In this document: one piece after another, positions 42,444 to 51,430 of the stretch | Layout: the number at the start of each line of letters is the position of its first letter | How positions within the stretch are numbered: position 1 is the stretch's first letter | Source: JAAXGX01 sp965203565 | GTDB lineage: Bacteria > Acidobacteriota > Vicinamibacteria > Vicinamibacterales > UBA8438 | Assembly (NCBI GenBank): GCA_965203565.1 | Contig: OZ241896.1 | Coordinates: 1,116,001 to 1,180,000, forward strand | Reading direction: 5' to 3' | Length of the DNA: 64,000 nt | The notes under the pieces: model-generated | What the model saw: the letters and a program-made list of their open reading frames with translations, nothing else | What the model was told of the DNA's origin: nothing | The model's database searches: none | Program-made: the position numbers and the translations under genes

Positions 42444-44018
42444 CTACTGCGTCGAGATCGCGCTGCGGCCGCCGCGCAGCACGTACTTCTGGATCTTCCC
42501 GGTCGCCGTCTTCGGCAGCTCGTCGACGAACGCGACCCGGCGGGGCGCCTTGAAGTGGGCCATCCGCTCGCGGGCGAACGCGATCAGCTCCGCCTCGTCG
42601 GCCGTCGCGCCGGGCGCGAGCACGACGAAGGCGTGGGGGCTCTCGCCCCACTGCTCGTCCGGCATTCCCACCACGGCGATCTCCCGCACCGCCGGATGGC
42701 GCATCAGCGCGCCCTCGACCTCTATCGACGAGATGTTCTCGCCGCCGCTGATGATGACGTCCTTGAACCGGTCGCGGATCTGCGCGTAGCCGTCCGGGTG
42801 CACGACGGCGGCGTCGCCGCTGTGGAACCAGCCGCCGCGGAACGCTTCGGCGGTGGCGTCCGGGTCGTCGTAGTACCCCGCCATCACGACGTTGCCGCGC
42901 ACGACGATCTCGCCCAGCGTCTCGCCGTCGCGGGGCACGTCGCGGCCGTCGTCGTCCACCACCCGCAGCGCGCCCGACGTGATCAGCTCGACCCCCTGGC
43001 GCGCCTTGATAGCGGCGCGCGCGTCAGGCGCGAGGCGATCGTGCTCCGGGCGCGGCTCGCACACCGTGATGAACGGCGCCGTCTCGGTCAGGCCGTACAC
43101 GTGCGTCAGCTCCCAGCCGAACTCGCCCTCCAGCCGCTCGATGGTGGCGGCGGCCGGCGGCGCGCCCGCGGTCATCACCCGCACGCCGCGCGGCGCCGCG
43201 CGGCGCACTTCCGCCGGCGCGTTCGCCAGCATGATCAGCACGGTCGGAGCCGCGCACAGCATCGTGACCGACTCGTCCCGGATCAGAGCGAACGCCCGGG
43301 CCGGATCGACCTGCCGGAGGCAGACGTGCGCGCCGCCGACCGCGGTCACGATCCAGACGAACGTCCATCCGTTGGCGTGGAACATCGGGAGGGTCCACAG
43401 GTACCGGTCCCGGCAGGTCATCGGGTGGTGAAGCAGCGTCCCGACCACGTTCGTCCAGGCGTTCCGGTGGGTGATCATCACCCCCTTCGGCCGCGACGTC
43501 GTCCCGCTGGTGTAGTTGATCGTGAGCAGGTCGCTCTCGGCGATCTCCGGCCGCTCGACCGCGTCGGGCGACGCGTCGGCGAGCAGCGCTTCGTACGGGC
43601 GCCACCCCTCCTGCGCGCCTTCGAGCGCGACGGCGTGCTCAAGCGCCGGACACGCGCCCCGGATCCGATCGACCGTCTCCAGATGGTCGGCGTGCGCGCA
43701 GACCACCTTCGCGCCGCTGTGCTGGAGGATGTACTGGATCTCGGCCGCGTTGAGCCGGTAGTTGATCGGCGTCAGCACGGCGCCGATCTGCGGCACGCCG
43801 TAGAACGACTCCAGGTTGGCGGCGGTGTTCGGCGAGACGTACGCCACGCGGTCGCCCCGGGCGACGCCGAGCCGCTGCAGGGCGGCCGACCAGCGGTCGC
43901 ACCGCTCGAAGAACTGCGCGTAGGTCAGCCGGACGGCGCCGTCGACCACCGCCTCGCGCTCCGGGTACAGGGCGCGGGCGCGGCGCATGAACTCGAGCGG
44001 GGTCAGCGGAGTCTCCAT
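42444..44018 (-). CDS. Acyl-CoA synthetase / AMP-dependent ligase
   Basis: A 524-residue enzyme that activates a carboxylic acid with ATP and joins it to CoA. The AMP-binding signature YTSGTTSRPKGVMITHRN, the A5 motif YGLTET, the A7/A8 region GGWFHSGDAAVVHPDGYAQIRDR and the catalytic C-terminal Lys in LPKTATGKIQKYVLR are all there. HHPMTCRDRYLWTLPMFHANGWTF resembles medium- and long-chain or arylacyl ligases; the true acid is unknown. Minus-strand TATATT at 44035-44040 is a -10 candidate 17 bases before the ATG. Divergent from the aminotransferase gene. Confidence 0.93.
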   Translation of the reverse strand: METPLTPLEFMRRARALYPEREAVVDGAVRLTYAQFFERCDRWSAALQRLGVARGDRVAYVSPNTAANLESFYGVPQIGAVLTPINYRLNAAEIQYILQHSGAKVVCAHADHLETVDRIRGACPALEHAVALEGAQEGWRPYEALLADASPDAVERPEIAESDLLTINYTSGTTSRPKGVMITHRNAWTNVVGTLLHHPMTCRDRYLWTLPMFHANGWTFVWIVTAVGGAHVCLRQVDPARAFALIRDESVTMLCAAPTVLIMLANAPAEVRRAAPRGVRVMTAGAPPAAATIERLEGEFGWELTHVYGLTETAPFITVCEPRPEHDRLAPDARAAIKARQGVELITSGALRVVDDDGRDVPRDGETLGEIVVRGNVVMAGYYDDPDATAEAFRGGWFHSGDAAVVHPDGYAQIRDRFKDVIISGGENISSIEVEGALMRHPAVREIAVVGMPDEQWGESPHAFVVLAPGATADEAELIAFARERMAHFKAPRRVAFVDELPKTATGKIQKYVLRGGRSAISTQ

Positions 44019-44076
44019 CGGCGTGGAAGCGCGCAATATAGCACCCGGCCGTTTCTCCCGTCGAGCGTCCCGGTGA

Positions 44077-44082
44077 TATGGT
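44077..44082 (+). promoter_or_regulatory. -10 hexamer TATGGT placed for a leaderless aminotransferase transcript
   Basis: TATGGT, within GTGATATGGTC, ends exactly 7 bases before the ATG at 44089. No purine-rich ribosome site is seen apart from AGGG inside the spacer, which would be too close to act. Confidence 0.4.
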
Positions 44083-44088
44083 CAGGGC

Positions 44089-45453
44089 ATGCACGCGACG
44101 CACGCACCGAACGCCGCCCTGATCGCCCGGGATCAGGCGCATCTGGTCCATCCGCTCCACGACCCGGCCCTGCACGCGGACGGACGGGTGTGGGTGAAGG
44201 GCGAGGGGTCCATGCTGACCGACGCGGACGGCCGGCAGTGCATCGACGGGCTGGCCGGGCTCTGGAACGTCACGGCGGGGCACGGCCGGCGCGAGCTCGC
44301 CGAGGCGATGCGCGGCCAGGCCGAGACGCTCGCCTACTGCTCCGGCTACAGCGGCAACTCGAACCCCCGGGCGATCGAGCTGGCCGAACGGCTGGCCGCC
44401 CTCTGCTACCCCTCGATCAACCACTTCTTCTTCACCAGCGGCGGCGGCGAGGCGACCGAGAGCAGCATCAAGCTGGCCCGCGCCTACTGGAAGCTCCGGG
44501 GGCGTCCCGGCAAGACGAAGGTCGTCTCCCGCATCGACGCGTACCACGGGGTCACGCTGGCGGCGATGAGCGCCACCGGGATGGCGCCCTACTGGTCGAT
44601 GTTCGAGCCGCGCGTGCCCGGCTTCGTCCACGTCCCGTCGCCCTACCCCTACCGCTACGAGGCGCCGGACGGGGTCAGCCAGGGCGTGGCGGCGGCGAAC
44701 GAGCTCGAACAGGCGATCCTGCGGGAAGGCCCGGACACCGTCGCGATGTTCATCGCGGAGCCGGTGCAGGGCGCGGGCGGGGTGATCCCGCCGCAGGACG
44801 ACTACTTCCCGCGGATCCGGGCGATCTGCGACCGGTACGACGTGCTGCTGGTGGCCGACGAGGTGATCACCGGGTTCGGCCGCACCGGCGTCCGCTTCGC
44901 GCTCGACCACTGGGGGGTGGAGCCGGACGTCGTCCAGTTCGCGAAGGCGATCACGTCCGGCTACTTCCCGTTCGGCGGGATCGGCGTCAGCGACGCCGTC
45001 ATGCAGGTCGTCCAGGACGCCGGGCGGCCGTGGATGCACGCGTTCACCTACAGCGCGCATCCGGTCGGCTGCGCGGTGGCGCTCCGGACGCTGCGGATCA
45101 TCGAGGAGGAGCGGTTTCCGGAACAGGCCGCGGCGAAGGGCCGCCGGCTGCTGGGCGCGCTCGAAGCCGCGCTGGGCGACCATCCGCACGTCGGTGACGT
45201 CCGGGGCAAGGGCCTGATGTGCGGGGTGGAGCTGGTGCAGGACCGGACGACGAAACGGCCGTTTCCCGCGGAGGAGGAGGTCGGGCCGCGCGTGCATCGG
45301 GAGGCGCTCCGGCGCGGCCTGCTCAGCCGCGTGAAAGGCGACAGCTACCTGCTCGCCCCGCCTGTCGTCATCACGGAAGCGCAGATAGACCGGCTGGCGG
45401 CGATCCTGACCGCCTCGATCGAGGCGGTGCTCGGCGGGCGGCCCTCTGTATAA
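44089..45453 (+). CDS. Class III PLP aminotransferase (omega-amino acid:pyruvate type)
   Basis: A 454-residue PLP enzyme. The PLP lysine is Lys286 in QFAKAITSGYFPFGGIG, with the cofactor Asp in LLVADEVITGFGRTG. The N-terminal GLAGLWNVTAGHGRRELAEAM and SGGGEATESSIKLAR complete the fold. It probably moves an amino group from an omega-amino acid or diamine to pyruvate; the exact donor is unknown. Its stop codon overlaps the -10 hexamer of the next gene, so the two aminotransferases may be controlled separately. Confidence 0.94.
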   Translation: MHATHAPNAALIARDQAHLVHPLHDPALHADGRVWVKGEGSMLTDADGRQCIDGLAGLWNVTAGHGRRELAEAMRGQAETLAYCSGYSGNSNPRAIELAERLAALCYPSINHFFFTSGGGEATESSIKLARAYWKLRGRPGKTKVVSRIDAYHGVTLAAMSATGMAPYWSMFEPRVPGFVHVPSPYPYRYEAPDGVSQGVAAANELEQAILREGPDTVAMFIAEPVQGAGGVIPPQDDYFPRIRAICDRYDVLLVADEVITGFGRTGVRFALDHWGVEPDVVQFAKAITSGYFPFGGIGVSDAVMQVVQDAGRPWMHAFTYSAHPVGCAVALRTLRIIEEERFPEQAAAKGRRLLGALEAALGDHPHVGDVRGKGLMCGVELVQDRTTKRPFPAEEEVGPRVHREALRRGLLSRVKGDSYLLAPPVVITEAQIDRLAAILTASIEAVLGGRPSV

Positions 45454-45454
45454 T
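45449..45454 (+). promoter_or_regulatory. -10 hexamer TATAAT placed for a leaderless transcript
   Basis: A perfect TATAAT overlaps the stop codon of the upstream aminotransferase and ends exactly 7 bases before the GTG start at 45461. There is no ribosome site between them. Confidence 0.55.
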
Positions 45455-45460
45455 CCGCGC

Positions 45461-46756
45461 GTGCCGACCGAACCGATGACGCGGGACGCCCTCGCCGCCG
45501 AGGAGCGGACGCTCGCCGCGCGGTACGCCGAGTTGCAGCGCCGGGGCCTCCGGCTCGACCTCACGCGCGGCAAGCCGAGTCCGCAGCAGCTTGCGCTGGC
45601 CGACGACCTCGACGGCGCGCTCGGCGGCGACTACCTCTCGGACGGCGTCGACGTCCGGAACTACGGTGGGATCGAAGGGCTGCCCTCCGCGCGGCGGCTG
45701 GGCGCCGCGCTGCTCGGCGTGCGGGAGGACGAAGTGATCGCCGGCGGGAACGCCAGCCTCACGCTGATGCACCAGTATCTGCTGAACGCCTGGCTGTGGG
45801 GACCGCTGGGGCCGGAGACCGCCTGGCGGCGCGAGGGGGAGGCGCTCCGGTTCCTCTGCGTCACGCCGGGGTACGACCGGCACTTCACCATCACCGAGGA
45901 GCTCGGGTTCGAGATGGTCAACGTGCGGATGCTCCCCGGCGGCCCGGACATGGACGCGGTCGAGCGGCTGGCGTCGAGCGACCCGCGGATCAAGGGGATC
46001 TGGTGCGTCCCGAAATACCAGAACCCGACCGGACACACCTTCTCGGACGACACCGTCCGGCGGATGGCCCGCCTCGGGAAGATCGCCGGACCGAACTTCC
46101 GGATCATGTGGGACAACGCCTACGCGGTGCACGACCTCGACGACGACCCGCCGGCGCTCCTCAGCGTCATGGACTGCTGCCGCGCCGAAGGGACCGGGGA
46201 CAGCGTGGTGATCTTCGGCTCGACGTCGAAGATCACCCGGGCGGGCGGCGGGGTGGCGTTCCTGGCCGCTTCGCCCGCGAACCTCGCGCAGTTCACGCGG
46301 CGTCTCGCCGTCCAGACGATCGGCCCGGACAAGCTGAACCAGCTCCGGCACGTCCGCTACCTGCCCGACCTCGACGCGGTCCGCGCGCTCATGCGCCGCC
46401 ACGCGGCGATCGTGCGCCCCAAGTTCGAGCGGGTGCTCCGGCATCTCGACGAGGGCCTCGACGGAATCGCCGTCTGGACGCGGCCGCGGGGCGGGTACTT
46501 CATCTCGGTCGACGTCCCGGCCGGCACGGCCCGCGAGGTCGTCAGGCTGGCGGGCGAAGCCGGAGTCAAGCTGACGCCGGCCGGTTCGACGTTCCCGTAC
46601 AAGCGCGACCCCGACGACGCGAACGTCCGGCTGGCGCCCACCTATCCGAGCCTCGACGAGATCGAACAGGCGATGCCGGTCTTCGTCACCGCGGTCAGGC
46701 TGGCCGACGTCCGCCGGCGGCTGGCGCAGGCGCCGCCGGCCCGGCATGTCTCGTGA
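45461..46756 (+). CDS. Aspartate aminotransferase-like PLP enzyme (Aminotran_MocR group)
   Basis: A 431-residue fold-type I PLP enzyme. LDLTRGKPSPQQL and RNYGGIEGLPSARRL open it, VPKYQNPTGHTFSDDTVRRM and NAYAVHDLDDD give the cofactor pocket, and Lys257 in FGSTSKITRAGGGV forms the Schiff base. Arg in DANVRLAPTYPS binds the substrate carboxylate. This group includes verified aspartate aminotransferases. It lacks a winged-helix domain, so it is not a regulator. GTG start at the predicted transcript start; ATG at 45476 is a possible internal alternative. Its 3' end overlaps the convergent LOG-like gene by 62 bases. Confidence 0.9.
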   Translation: MPTEPMTRDALAAEERTLAARYAELQRRGLRLDLTRGKPSPQQLALADDLDGALGGDYLSDGVDVRNYGGIEGLPSARRLGAALLGVREDEVIAGGNASLTLMHQYLLNAWLWGPLGPETAWRREGEALRFLCVTPGYDRHFTITEELGFEMVNVRMLPGGPDMDAVERLASSDPRIKGIWCVPKYQNPTGHTFSDDTVRRMARLGKIAGPNFRIMWDNAYAVHDLDDDPPALLSVMDCCRAEGTGDSVVIFGSTSKITRAGGGVAFLAASPANLAQFTRRLAVQTIGPDKLNQLRHVRYLPDLDAVRALMRRHAAIVRPKFERVLRHLDEGLDGIAVWTRPRGGYFISVDVPAGTAREVVRLAGEAGVKLTPAGSTFPYKRDPDDANVRLAPTYPSLDEIEQAMPVFVTAVRLADVRRRLAQAPPARHVS

Positions 46757-47282
46757 CGTACGTCGCAACGGCCTTGAAATCCGCTTCGATCGGGATCGCC
46801 TCCGGCAGCCCCGGCAGCTCCGCGGGTGAACGGAGGTACGCGACGCACGGCCGCCGGTAGCGGAGCGCCAGCCGGGCTTCGCTCGCCGTCCCCGCCCCGC
46901 CCGGGAGCAGGACGACGACCGTCGACGTCAGCACGTTGACGTGGTTGCGCGAGGTCGGCTCGTCGCCCGCCGACCCGAGGGCGTCGAGGTGAGTGCGGAT
47001 CGGGATCTCGACCCACCGGTTGGGATATCCGGGCGGAGGCGCGCCGCCGCCGCCCGGCGCCGCCGGCACGACGGCGAGCGCGGAGCCGGGCCGGTCCCGA
47101 ACCTGGACGAACGCCTCGGTGACCGCGCGCATCACGCCGCCGCCGCCGCCGGTCAGCAGATGGTAGCCCTGCCGCGCGATCCATGCTCCGACCCGCCGGG
47201 CGCGATCCGGATGCGCGCCGGCGTGCGAACCCATGACGCCGACGATCGGGCGGCGGCCGGCGCGTATACTGTCTTCGGTCAT
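46695..47282 (-). CDS. LOG-like Rossmann-fold nucleotide-binding protein
   Basis: A 195-residue protein. GVMGSHAGAHPDRARRVGAWIARQGYHLLTGGGGGVMRAVTEAF is the N-terminal nucleotide-binding part, and VVVLLPGGAGTASEARLALRY matches the PGGxGTxxE motif of the LOG/TIGR00725 family. Relatives hydrolyse nucleoside monophosphates (cytokinin activation) or bind molybdopterin-like ligands; here the exact role is unknown. Its ATG shares the palindrome CATG with the ATG of the divergent lipoprotein, so each promoter must lie in the other gene. Confidence 0.85.
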   Translation of the reverse strand: MTEDSIRAGRRPIVGVMGSHAGAHPDRARRVGAWIARQGYHLLTGGGGGVMRAVTEAFVQVRDRPGSALAVVPAAPGGGGAPPPGYPNRWVEIPIRTHLDALGSAGDEPTSRNHVNVLTSTVVVLLPGGAGTASEARLALRYRRPCVAYLRSPAELPGLPEAIPIEADFKAVATYVTRHAGPAAPAPAAGGRRPA

Positions 47283-47751
47283 GGCGCGTCGCCCGCTGTT
47301 CGTCCCGCTAGCCGCCGCCCTCGCGGCCTGCGGACCCGGCTCCATCACCCCCGGCGGAACCGAGACGGTGGACCTGACCGTCGAGCACCGGTCGGAGTGG
47401 CGTACGCTCTGGCTGGAAGGCGAGACGAACCTTCCCGACGGGGCGCACGTCAACTACCGCGTGACTCACGCACTGGCCGCTGACGTCCCGGTCGGCGAAT
47501 GGCCCGCGGCGAACCTGATCGAGTCGGGCCGGAGCACCGTGCGGGACGGGACGTACTGGGCGAAGATCAGCACGTTCAACTGGCCGGCCGGCGAGGTGCG
47601 GGTGGTCGTCCGGTTCCCGCTGCCGCCGCAGCCGCCCGAGGTCGTCGAGCGGTACGGCGCGTTCGGAGAGCATCTGGCCGGCGATGGCGTCAAGGCGCTC
47701 CAGGGGATGAAGACGGCCGAAGTGGAGCACGCGTTCACGCACCGCCGGTGA
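47281..47751 (+). CDS. Small secreted lipoprotein, unknown function
   Basis: A 156-residue protein with lipoprotein signal (PLFVPLAAALAACG, lipobox LAAC). The mature part has beta-rich segments TVDLTVEHRSEWRTLWLEGETNLPDGAHVNYRV and VRVVVRFPLPPQPPEVVERYG. I do not recognise the domain. TATACT at 47265-47270 sits 11 bases before the ATG, so its leader would be about four bases. A frame extension upstream is possible but would disturb the signal peptide. Confidence 0.75.
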   Translation: MARRPLFVPLAAALAACGPGSITPGGTETVDLTVEHRSEWRTLWLEGETNLPDGAHVNYRVTHALAADVPVGEWPAANLIESGRSTVRDGTYWAKISTFNWPAGEVRVVVRFPLPPQPPEVVERYGAFGEHLAGDGVKALQGMKTAEVEHAFTHRR

Positions 47752-47803
47752 CGGCCTCCGCCCCGCCGGGCGGCCGTCACCGGCGCCGCGCCACGCTCCG
47801 CGG

Positions 47804-48964
47804 TCACACCGGCCGGTAGGCGAGCCACCGCCGCGAGTTGTCGACCAGGATCTTCTGGATCGTCGCTTCCGGCACGCCGAAGTACCGCAGCTTCGGCGCG
47901 AATTGCACCAGCACGGTCGAGAACCCGTTGCCCCAGTTCGCCTTGATCTGCGTGGTGTTGGCGAAGTCGGACGACAGCAGGACGTGGTCTTCGTAGCCGG
48001 CCTCGATCATGTTCAGGATCATGTCGACCTTCTCCCGTTCGGGGATGAACGACGACGCCATCCGGTGCCCCACCGTGTCGAAGCCGACGAAGGCGCCCCG
48101 CCGGGCGATCTCCTTGTGCGTCTCCCAGGTCGGATCGTCCGAGCGCTTGATGGTCGACTGGTGCCCGATGCACAGGTGGGCCATGTCGACCCCCTCCGCC
48201 TCGTAGATGTCGAGCTGATCGATGGCGCAGGTCGGACAGCTCTCGTGCGGGACGTGCGTGAAGATCGGCAACCCGGTCCGCACGTGCGTCCGGGCGGTCG
48301 CCGCGATCACCTTGCGCTCGTCGTCGTGCATCGCCGGAAACGAGCTGCCGACCTCGCCCAGCGCGCCCCAGCGCTCGCGCGCCGCCTGCTCCACCATGCG
48401 GGCCGTGATCTCCTCCTGCGGCGCCGCGATGATCTCTTCCGGATACCTCGCCTGCAGGAAGTAGCTGCCCCCCAGCACGATGTGGACGTCGGACCGATCC
48501 GCCATCGCCCGGAGGTTCGCGAGCTGCTGCTCGGTCCTGGGCCCGATCGACGAATCGACGATGCAGCTCACGCCGTCGAACGCCGCCATCTGGAGCTCCT
48601 CGACCATCAGATCGACCATCTCGTCGTTCGTCGGCGGGGGCGGCTCGGGGGTTCCCGGCGCGCGCGGCTCGGCCGGCGGGCTGGCGAAGTTGAACGCCAG
48701 GTGCTCGTGGAACAGCGTCGCCCCGCCCGCCAGCGCGTCCGGCGACAGATCTTCCAGCAAGGTGCGGACGACGGCGCCGTCCGGAAACGTCACCGCCGGC
48801 CGGCCGGATGCGGGCGCCGACTCGTCCGCCGTCTCCGGCTCCGGCCCGGAACCCGGCGCGCATCCCGCCGCCAGGCCGAACCCCGCCCCGGCGGCGCCGA
48901 CGCCGAGCAACCGCATCGCATCCCGCCGGCCGATCGGCGCCGAACGCTCGTCGCGAATCGTCAC
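47804..48964 (-). CDS. Phosphotriesterase-family hydrolase, Tat-exported lipoprotein
   Basis: About 386 residues. A Tat-like signal (GRRDAMRLLGVGAAGAGFG) ends in the lipobox AAGC. The TIM-barrel metal sites show as FHEHLAF (HxH), a Glu in WGALGEVGSSF at the bridging-ligand position, HVPHES, CIGHQST and SSDFAN (the final Asp). Glu instead of carboxylated Lys as bridge resembles the PHP subfamily. The family hydrolyses lactones or phosphotriesters; the substrate is unknown. GTG is chosen as start because GGAGGAG lies just upstream; an ATG seven codons earlier contains that site within its coding part. Confidence 0.88.
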   Translation of the reverse strand: MTIRDERSAPIGRRDAMRLLGVGAAGAGFGLAAGCAPGSGPEPETADESAPASGRPAVTFPDGAVVRTLLEDLSPDALAGGATLFHEHLAFNFASPPAEPRAPGTPEPPPPTNDEMVDLMVEELQMAAFDGVSCIVDSSIGPRTEQQLANLRAMADRSDVHIVLGGSYFLQARYPEEIIAAPQEEITARMVEQAARERWGALGEVGSSFPAMHDDERKVIAATARTHVRTGLPIFTHVPHESCPTCAIDQLDIYEAEGVDMAHLCIGHQSTIKRSDDPTWETHKEIARRGAFVGFDTVGHRMASSFIPEREKVDMILNMIEAGYEDHVLLSSDFANTTQIKANWGNGFSTVLVQFAPKLRYFGVPEATIQKILVDNSRRWLAYRPV

Positions 48965-49074
48965 GAGTCTCCTCCTCTCCGTCAAAGGCCAGCATCATAC
49001 ACGCAAGCTTCACGGCGCGGAAAGCGGGCGTCTCGATGCGGCGCGCGGGCGAGTGCAGTCCCGCCGAAAAACCG

Positions 49075-49080
49075 TATAAT
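49075..49080 (+). promoter_or_regulatory. -10 hexamer TATAAT upstream of the polysaccharide cluster
   Basis: A perfect TATAAT after a short A-rich stretch. The predicted start near 49087 leaves a leader of about 100 bases before the radical SAM gene, the longest leader inferred in the window. The 222 bases between the phosphotriesterase-like gene and this cluster hold no gene. Confidence 0.5.
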
Positions 49081-49186
49081 GGCGTGCGGCCATGTCGAAT
49101 TCAGCTCCCGTCCGCGGGGCCCGCTCACGGGTGCGCAGGAATGCAGCCGTCGTACGCGCGTCCGGCCACTGGAGGATCCGGTTTCC

Positions 49187-50191
49187 ATGACAGGTTTTCT
49201 CGGCAAGCTGCGCTTTTACGGCCGGGCGTGGCTCAGCATGAAGACTCGCCGCACGACGCTTGATTACGCACCGGAGTACGTCGCCCTTGAAGTGACCAAC
49301 GTCTGCAACTTCAAGTGCGTGTTCTGCCCTCAATCGGATCCTTCACACCACCTGAAGGTTCCGAGAACGCTCCTCAGCGAAGACGACTGCCGCGCCTTTC
49401 TCGAAAGAATACGCGAAGCAGGCATCCGCACGAACCTGATGCATTGGACGCTCGACGGCGAGCCGTTCATGCACAAGGGCTTTGCGAAGCTGGTGGAGGT
49501 CTCGACCGAATTCGGCTTCACCAACACCTATTTCGCGTCAAACGGCATGCTTTGCACGGCGCAGCGCCTCCTCGAGTTTCCGTTGGATCGCGTGCAGCTG
49601 AACATCGCGATAGACTTCTGCTCCGACCGGAGCTATTTCGAGGAAGTGCGGGGCACTCCCGGATCATGGGAGCGAGTGCGTGAAAACATATCGTCCATCA
49701 CCTGCGACGACCGCTTCGCCTCCGTCCGGATCGACGTCACCGACATCAGCTCTTTCTCCATGCGCGAACCCGGCGAGCTGAATCGCCGTTTCGGAGAATT
49801 GCAACGGCTGTTCAAGGCGTCGGATCGGCTGCGCTGCCGGCGACGCACCTTCCACAACGCGACCGGCTTCCTGAAGGGACGCAAAAAGGGCGACAGGTAT
49901 CACGTATGCCCGTACCCATGGACTCATCTGCGGATCGCCTCCAACGGCGACGTCGTTCCCTGCTGCCGGGATCTGCAGCACAAGACCGTGCTGGGAAACC
50001 TGAAAGAACGATCGGTGGAGGACATATGGAACGGTCGAGTGATGACCGCATTGCGCGGCGATTTGCTGGACGGACGGCCGGAGCGCGTTGCAGCGTGCCG
50101 GGGATGTGATCTGCCCTGGGACGACGACAAGTTCACGCTGAGGAACCTGCATCGGGCTGCGATGGGCCGCATGCAGCTTTTCGCCAGATAG
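49187..50191 (+). CDS. Radical SAM protein with SPASM-like C-terminus
   Basis: A 334-residue iron-sulfur enzyme. The radical SAM cluster motif is CNFKCVFC (Cys40, Cys44, Cys47), followed by WTLDGEPFMHKGF (GxxGE-like) and YFASNGML. The C-terminal CPYPWTHLRIASNGDVVPCC and CRGCDLPW supply cysteines for an auxiliary cluster of SPASM type, where DVVPCCRD is characteristic. It likely modifies a peptide, sugar or cofactor; the substrate is unknown. GGAGGATC precedes the ATG. GC content is somewhat lower than average. First gene of the polysaccharide-type cluster. Confidence 0.88.
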   Translation: MTGFLGKLRFYGRAWLSMKTRRTTLDYAPEYVALEVTNVCNFKCVFCPQSDPSHHLKVPRTLLSEDDCRAFLERIREAGIRTNLMHWTLDGEPFMHKGFAKLVEVSTEFGFTNTYFASNGMLCTAQRLLEFPLDRVQLNIAIDFCSDRSYFEEVRGTPGSWERVRENISSITCDDRFASVRIDVTDISSFSMREPGELNRRFGELQRLFKASDRLRCRRRTFHNATGFLKGRKKGDRYHVCPYPWTHLRIASNGDVVPCCRDLQHKTVLGNLKERSVEDIWNGRVMTALRGDLLDGRPERVAACRGCDLPWDDDKFTLRNLHRAAMGRMQLFAR

Positions 50192-50253
50192 AGTGACCGA
50201 ATGACATCGGCGGTGAGCGCCGGTCGGCGGCGGCCCGGCTGTTGACCCCCCTC

Positions 50254-51402
50254 ATGTCGCAATTTCTCACCTCCGGCGGCGTGATGCTTGCCGCCGCCGC
50301 CGCATCGGCAGCCGCCATTCCGCTGGCCCTGCGCTTCGGCTGGTCCTGGCGGGCGATAGACCGCCCGAACCATCGCAAGCGCCATGAGACGCCCGTACCG
50401 CGCACCGGCGGCGTCGCCATCGTGTGCGGCCTGCTGGGCGGCTTTCTTGTGATGGCGGTCCTCGAGCCCTACTTTCCCGGCGACGGCGGCCTGTGGTCCC
50501 CCGCCGCGTTCACTGCGGCGACCGCGCTCGTATTCATGGTCGGACTCGCAGACGACATCCGCGGCTGCTCCGTGGGCGTCAAGCTGGCCGTCCAGTTCGC
50601 CGCCGCGCTCCTGGTCGTCTCCACCGGAACCGCCGTGCCCGTCGTGCTGCTGCCGACCGGCGGCGCGATCGACTTCGGATTCGCCGGTTACGTCATTGCC
50701 GTCATCTGGCTCATCGGCGTCACCAACGCCGTCAATTTCATGGACGGGCTGGACGGTCTCGCGGGCGGCATGGCGGCCATCATCTCCGCCAGCCTGGCGG
50801 TGTTCGCGGTATTCGTGGACGCGCCCTTGCTGGCGACCGTCGCCGCAGTCATCTGCGGCGCCTGTCTGGGATTCCTGCCTTTCAATTGGCGTCCGGCGCG
50901 GATTTTCCTGGGCGACAGCGGGTCTCTGACGATCGGCTTCGCCCTGGCGACCCTGTCGCTGACCGCTTCCCTCAAGTCAAGCACCGTCCTTGCGATTCTC
51001 GTTCCCTTGCTGGCGCTCGGCGTGCCGGCCATAGACGCGGTTCTTGTCATGCTGACGCGCTTCGCCGAACGAGTGCCCGGCCGAACGTTTCTGCAGCGGC
51101 TGTTGAGAATGTCCCAGGCCGACCGCCTGCACGTCCATCATCACGGCGTCGACGTCTTTCGCCGTCATGAGTTCGTCGTGTTTCTGGTGTACGCAATCGT
51201 CGTCTGCTCCTGCGCCTTCACGCTGCTCGCGGCCATGCGCAGCAATCCGGCTCTGGCCGCCGCCACGGTCGTCGTCGAGAGCGTTGCGATCATCACGATT
51301 CGTCTGGCGGGCGTTCGCGCGCGCAGTCTCATCAGCGTGCGGAACGCGTCCACCCGCGCCGATCCATCTCAACCCGCCCATCGCGCGACGATGACGGAAT
51401 AG
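50254..51402 (+). CDS. Undecaprenyl-phosphate sugar-1-phosphate transferase (WecA/MraY family)
   Basis: A 382-residue membrane enzyme with about ten helices. It loads a sugar-1-phosphate onto undecaprenyl phosphate, the first step of a surface polysaccharide. Family motifs: DRPNHRKRHETPVPRTGGVAI, VGLADDIRG (DD), NAVNFMDGLDGLAGG, FLGDSGSLTIGF and the cytoplasmic HVHHHGV region (as in RLHVHHHG). The ATG is preferred over a TTG four codons upstream. The sugar is unknown; the C-terminal His motif fits the WecA branch. Confidence 0.92.
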   Translation: MSQFLTSGGVMLAAAAASAAAIPLALRFGWSWRAIDRPNHRKRHETPVPRTGGVAIVCGLLGGFLVMAVLEPYFPGDGGLWSPAAFTAATALVFMVGLADDIRGCSVGVKLAVQFAAALLVVSTGTAVPVVLLPTGGAIDFGFAGYVIAVIWLIGVTNAVNFMDGLDGLAGGMAAIISASLAVFAVFVDAPLLATVAAVICGACLGFLPFNWRPARIFLGDSGSLTIGFALATLSLTASLKSSTVLAILVPLLALGVPAIDAVLVMLTRFAERVPGRTFLQRLLRMSQADRLHVHHHGVDVFRRHEFVVFLVYAIVVCSCAFTLLAAMRSNPALAAATVVVESVAIITIRLAGVRARSLISVRNASTRADPSQPAHRATMTE

Positions 51403-51430
51403 GGAATGACGAAATAGGGATTGTCCACAC

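Noticed and set aside
42444..44036. A TTG start six codons upstream for the acyl-CoA synthetase
   Set aside because: It overlaps the likely -10 hexamer TATATT, and the ATG at 44018 leaves the normal N-terminus of the family.
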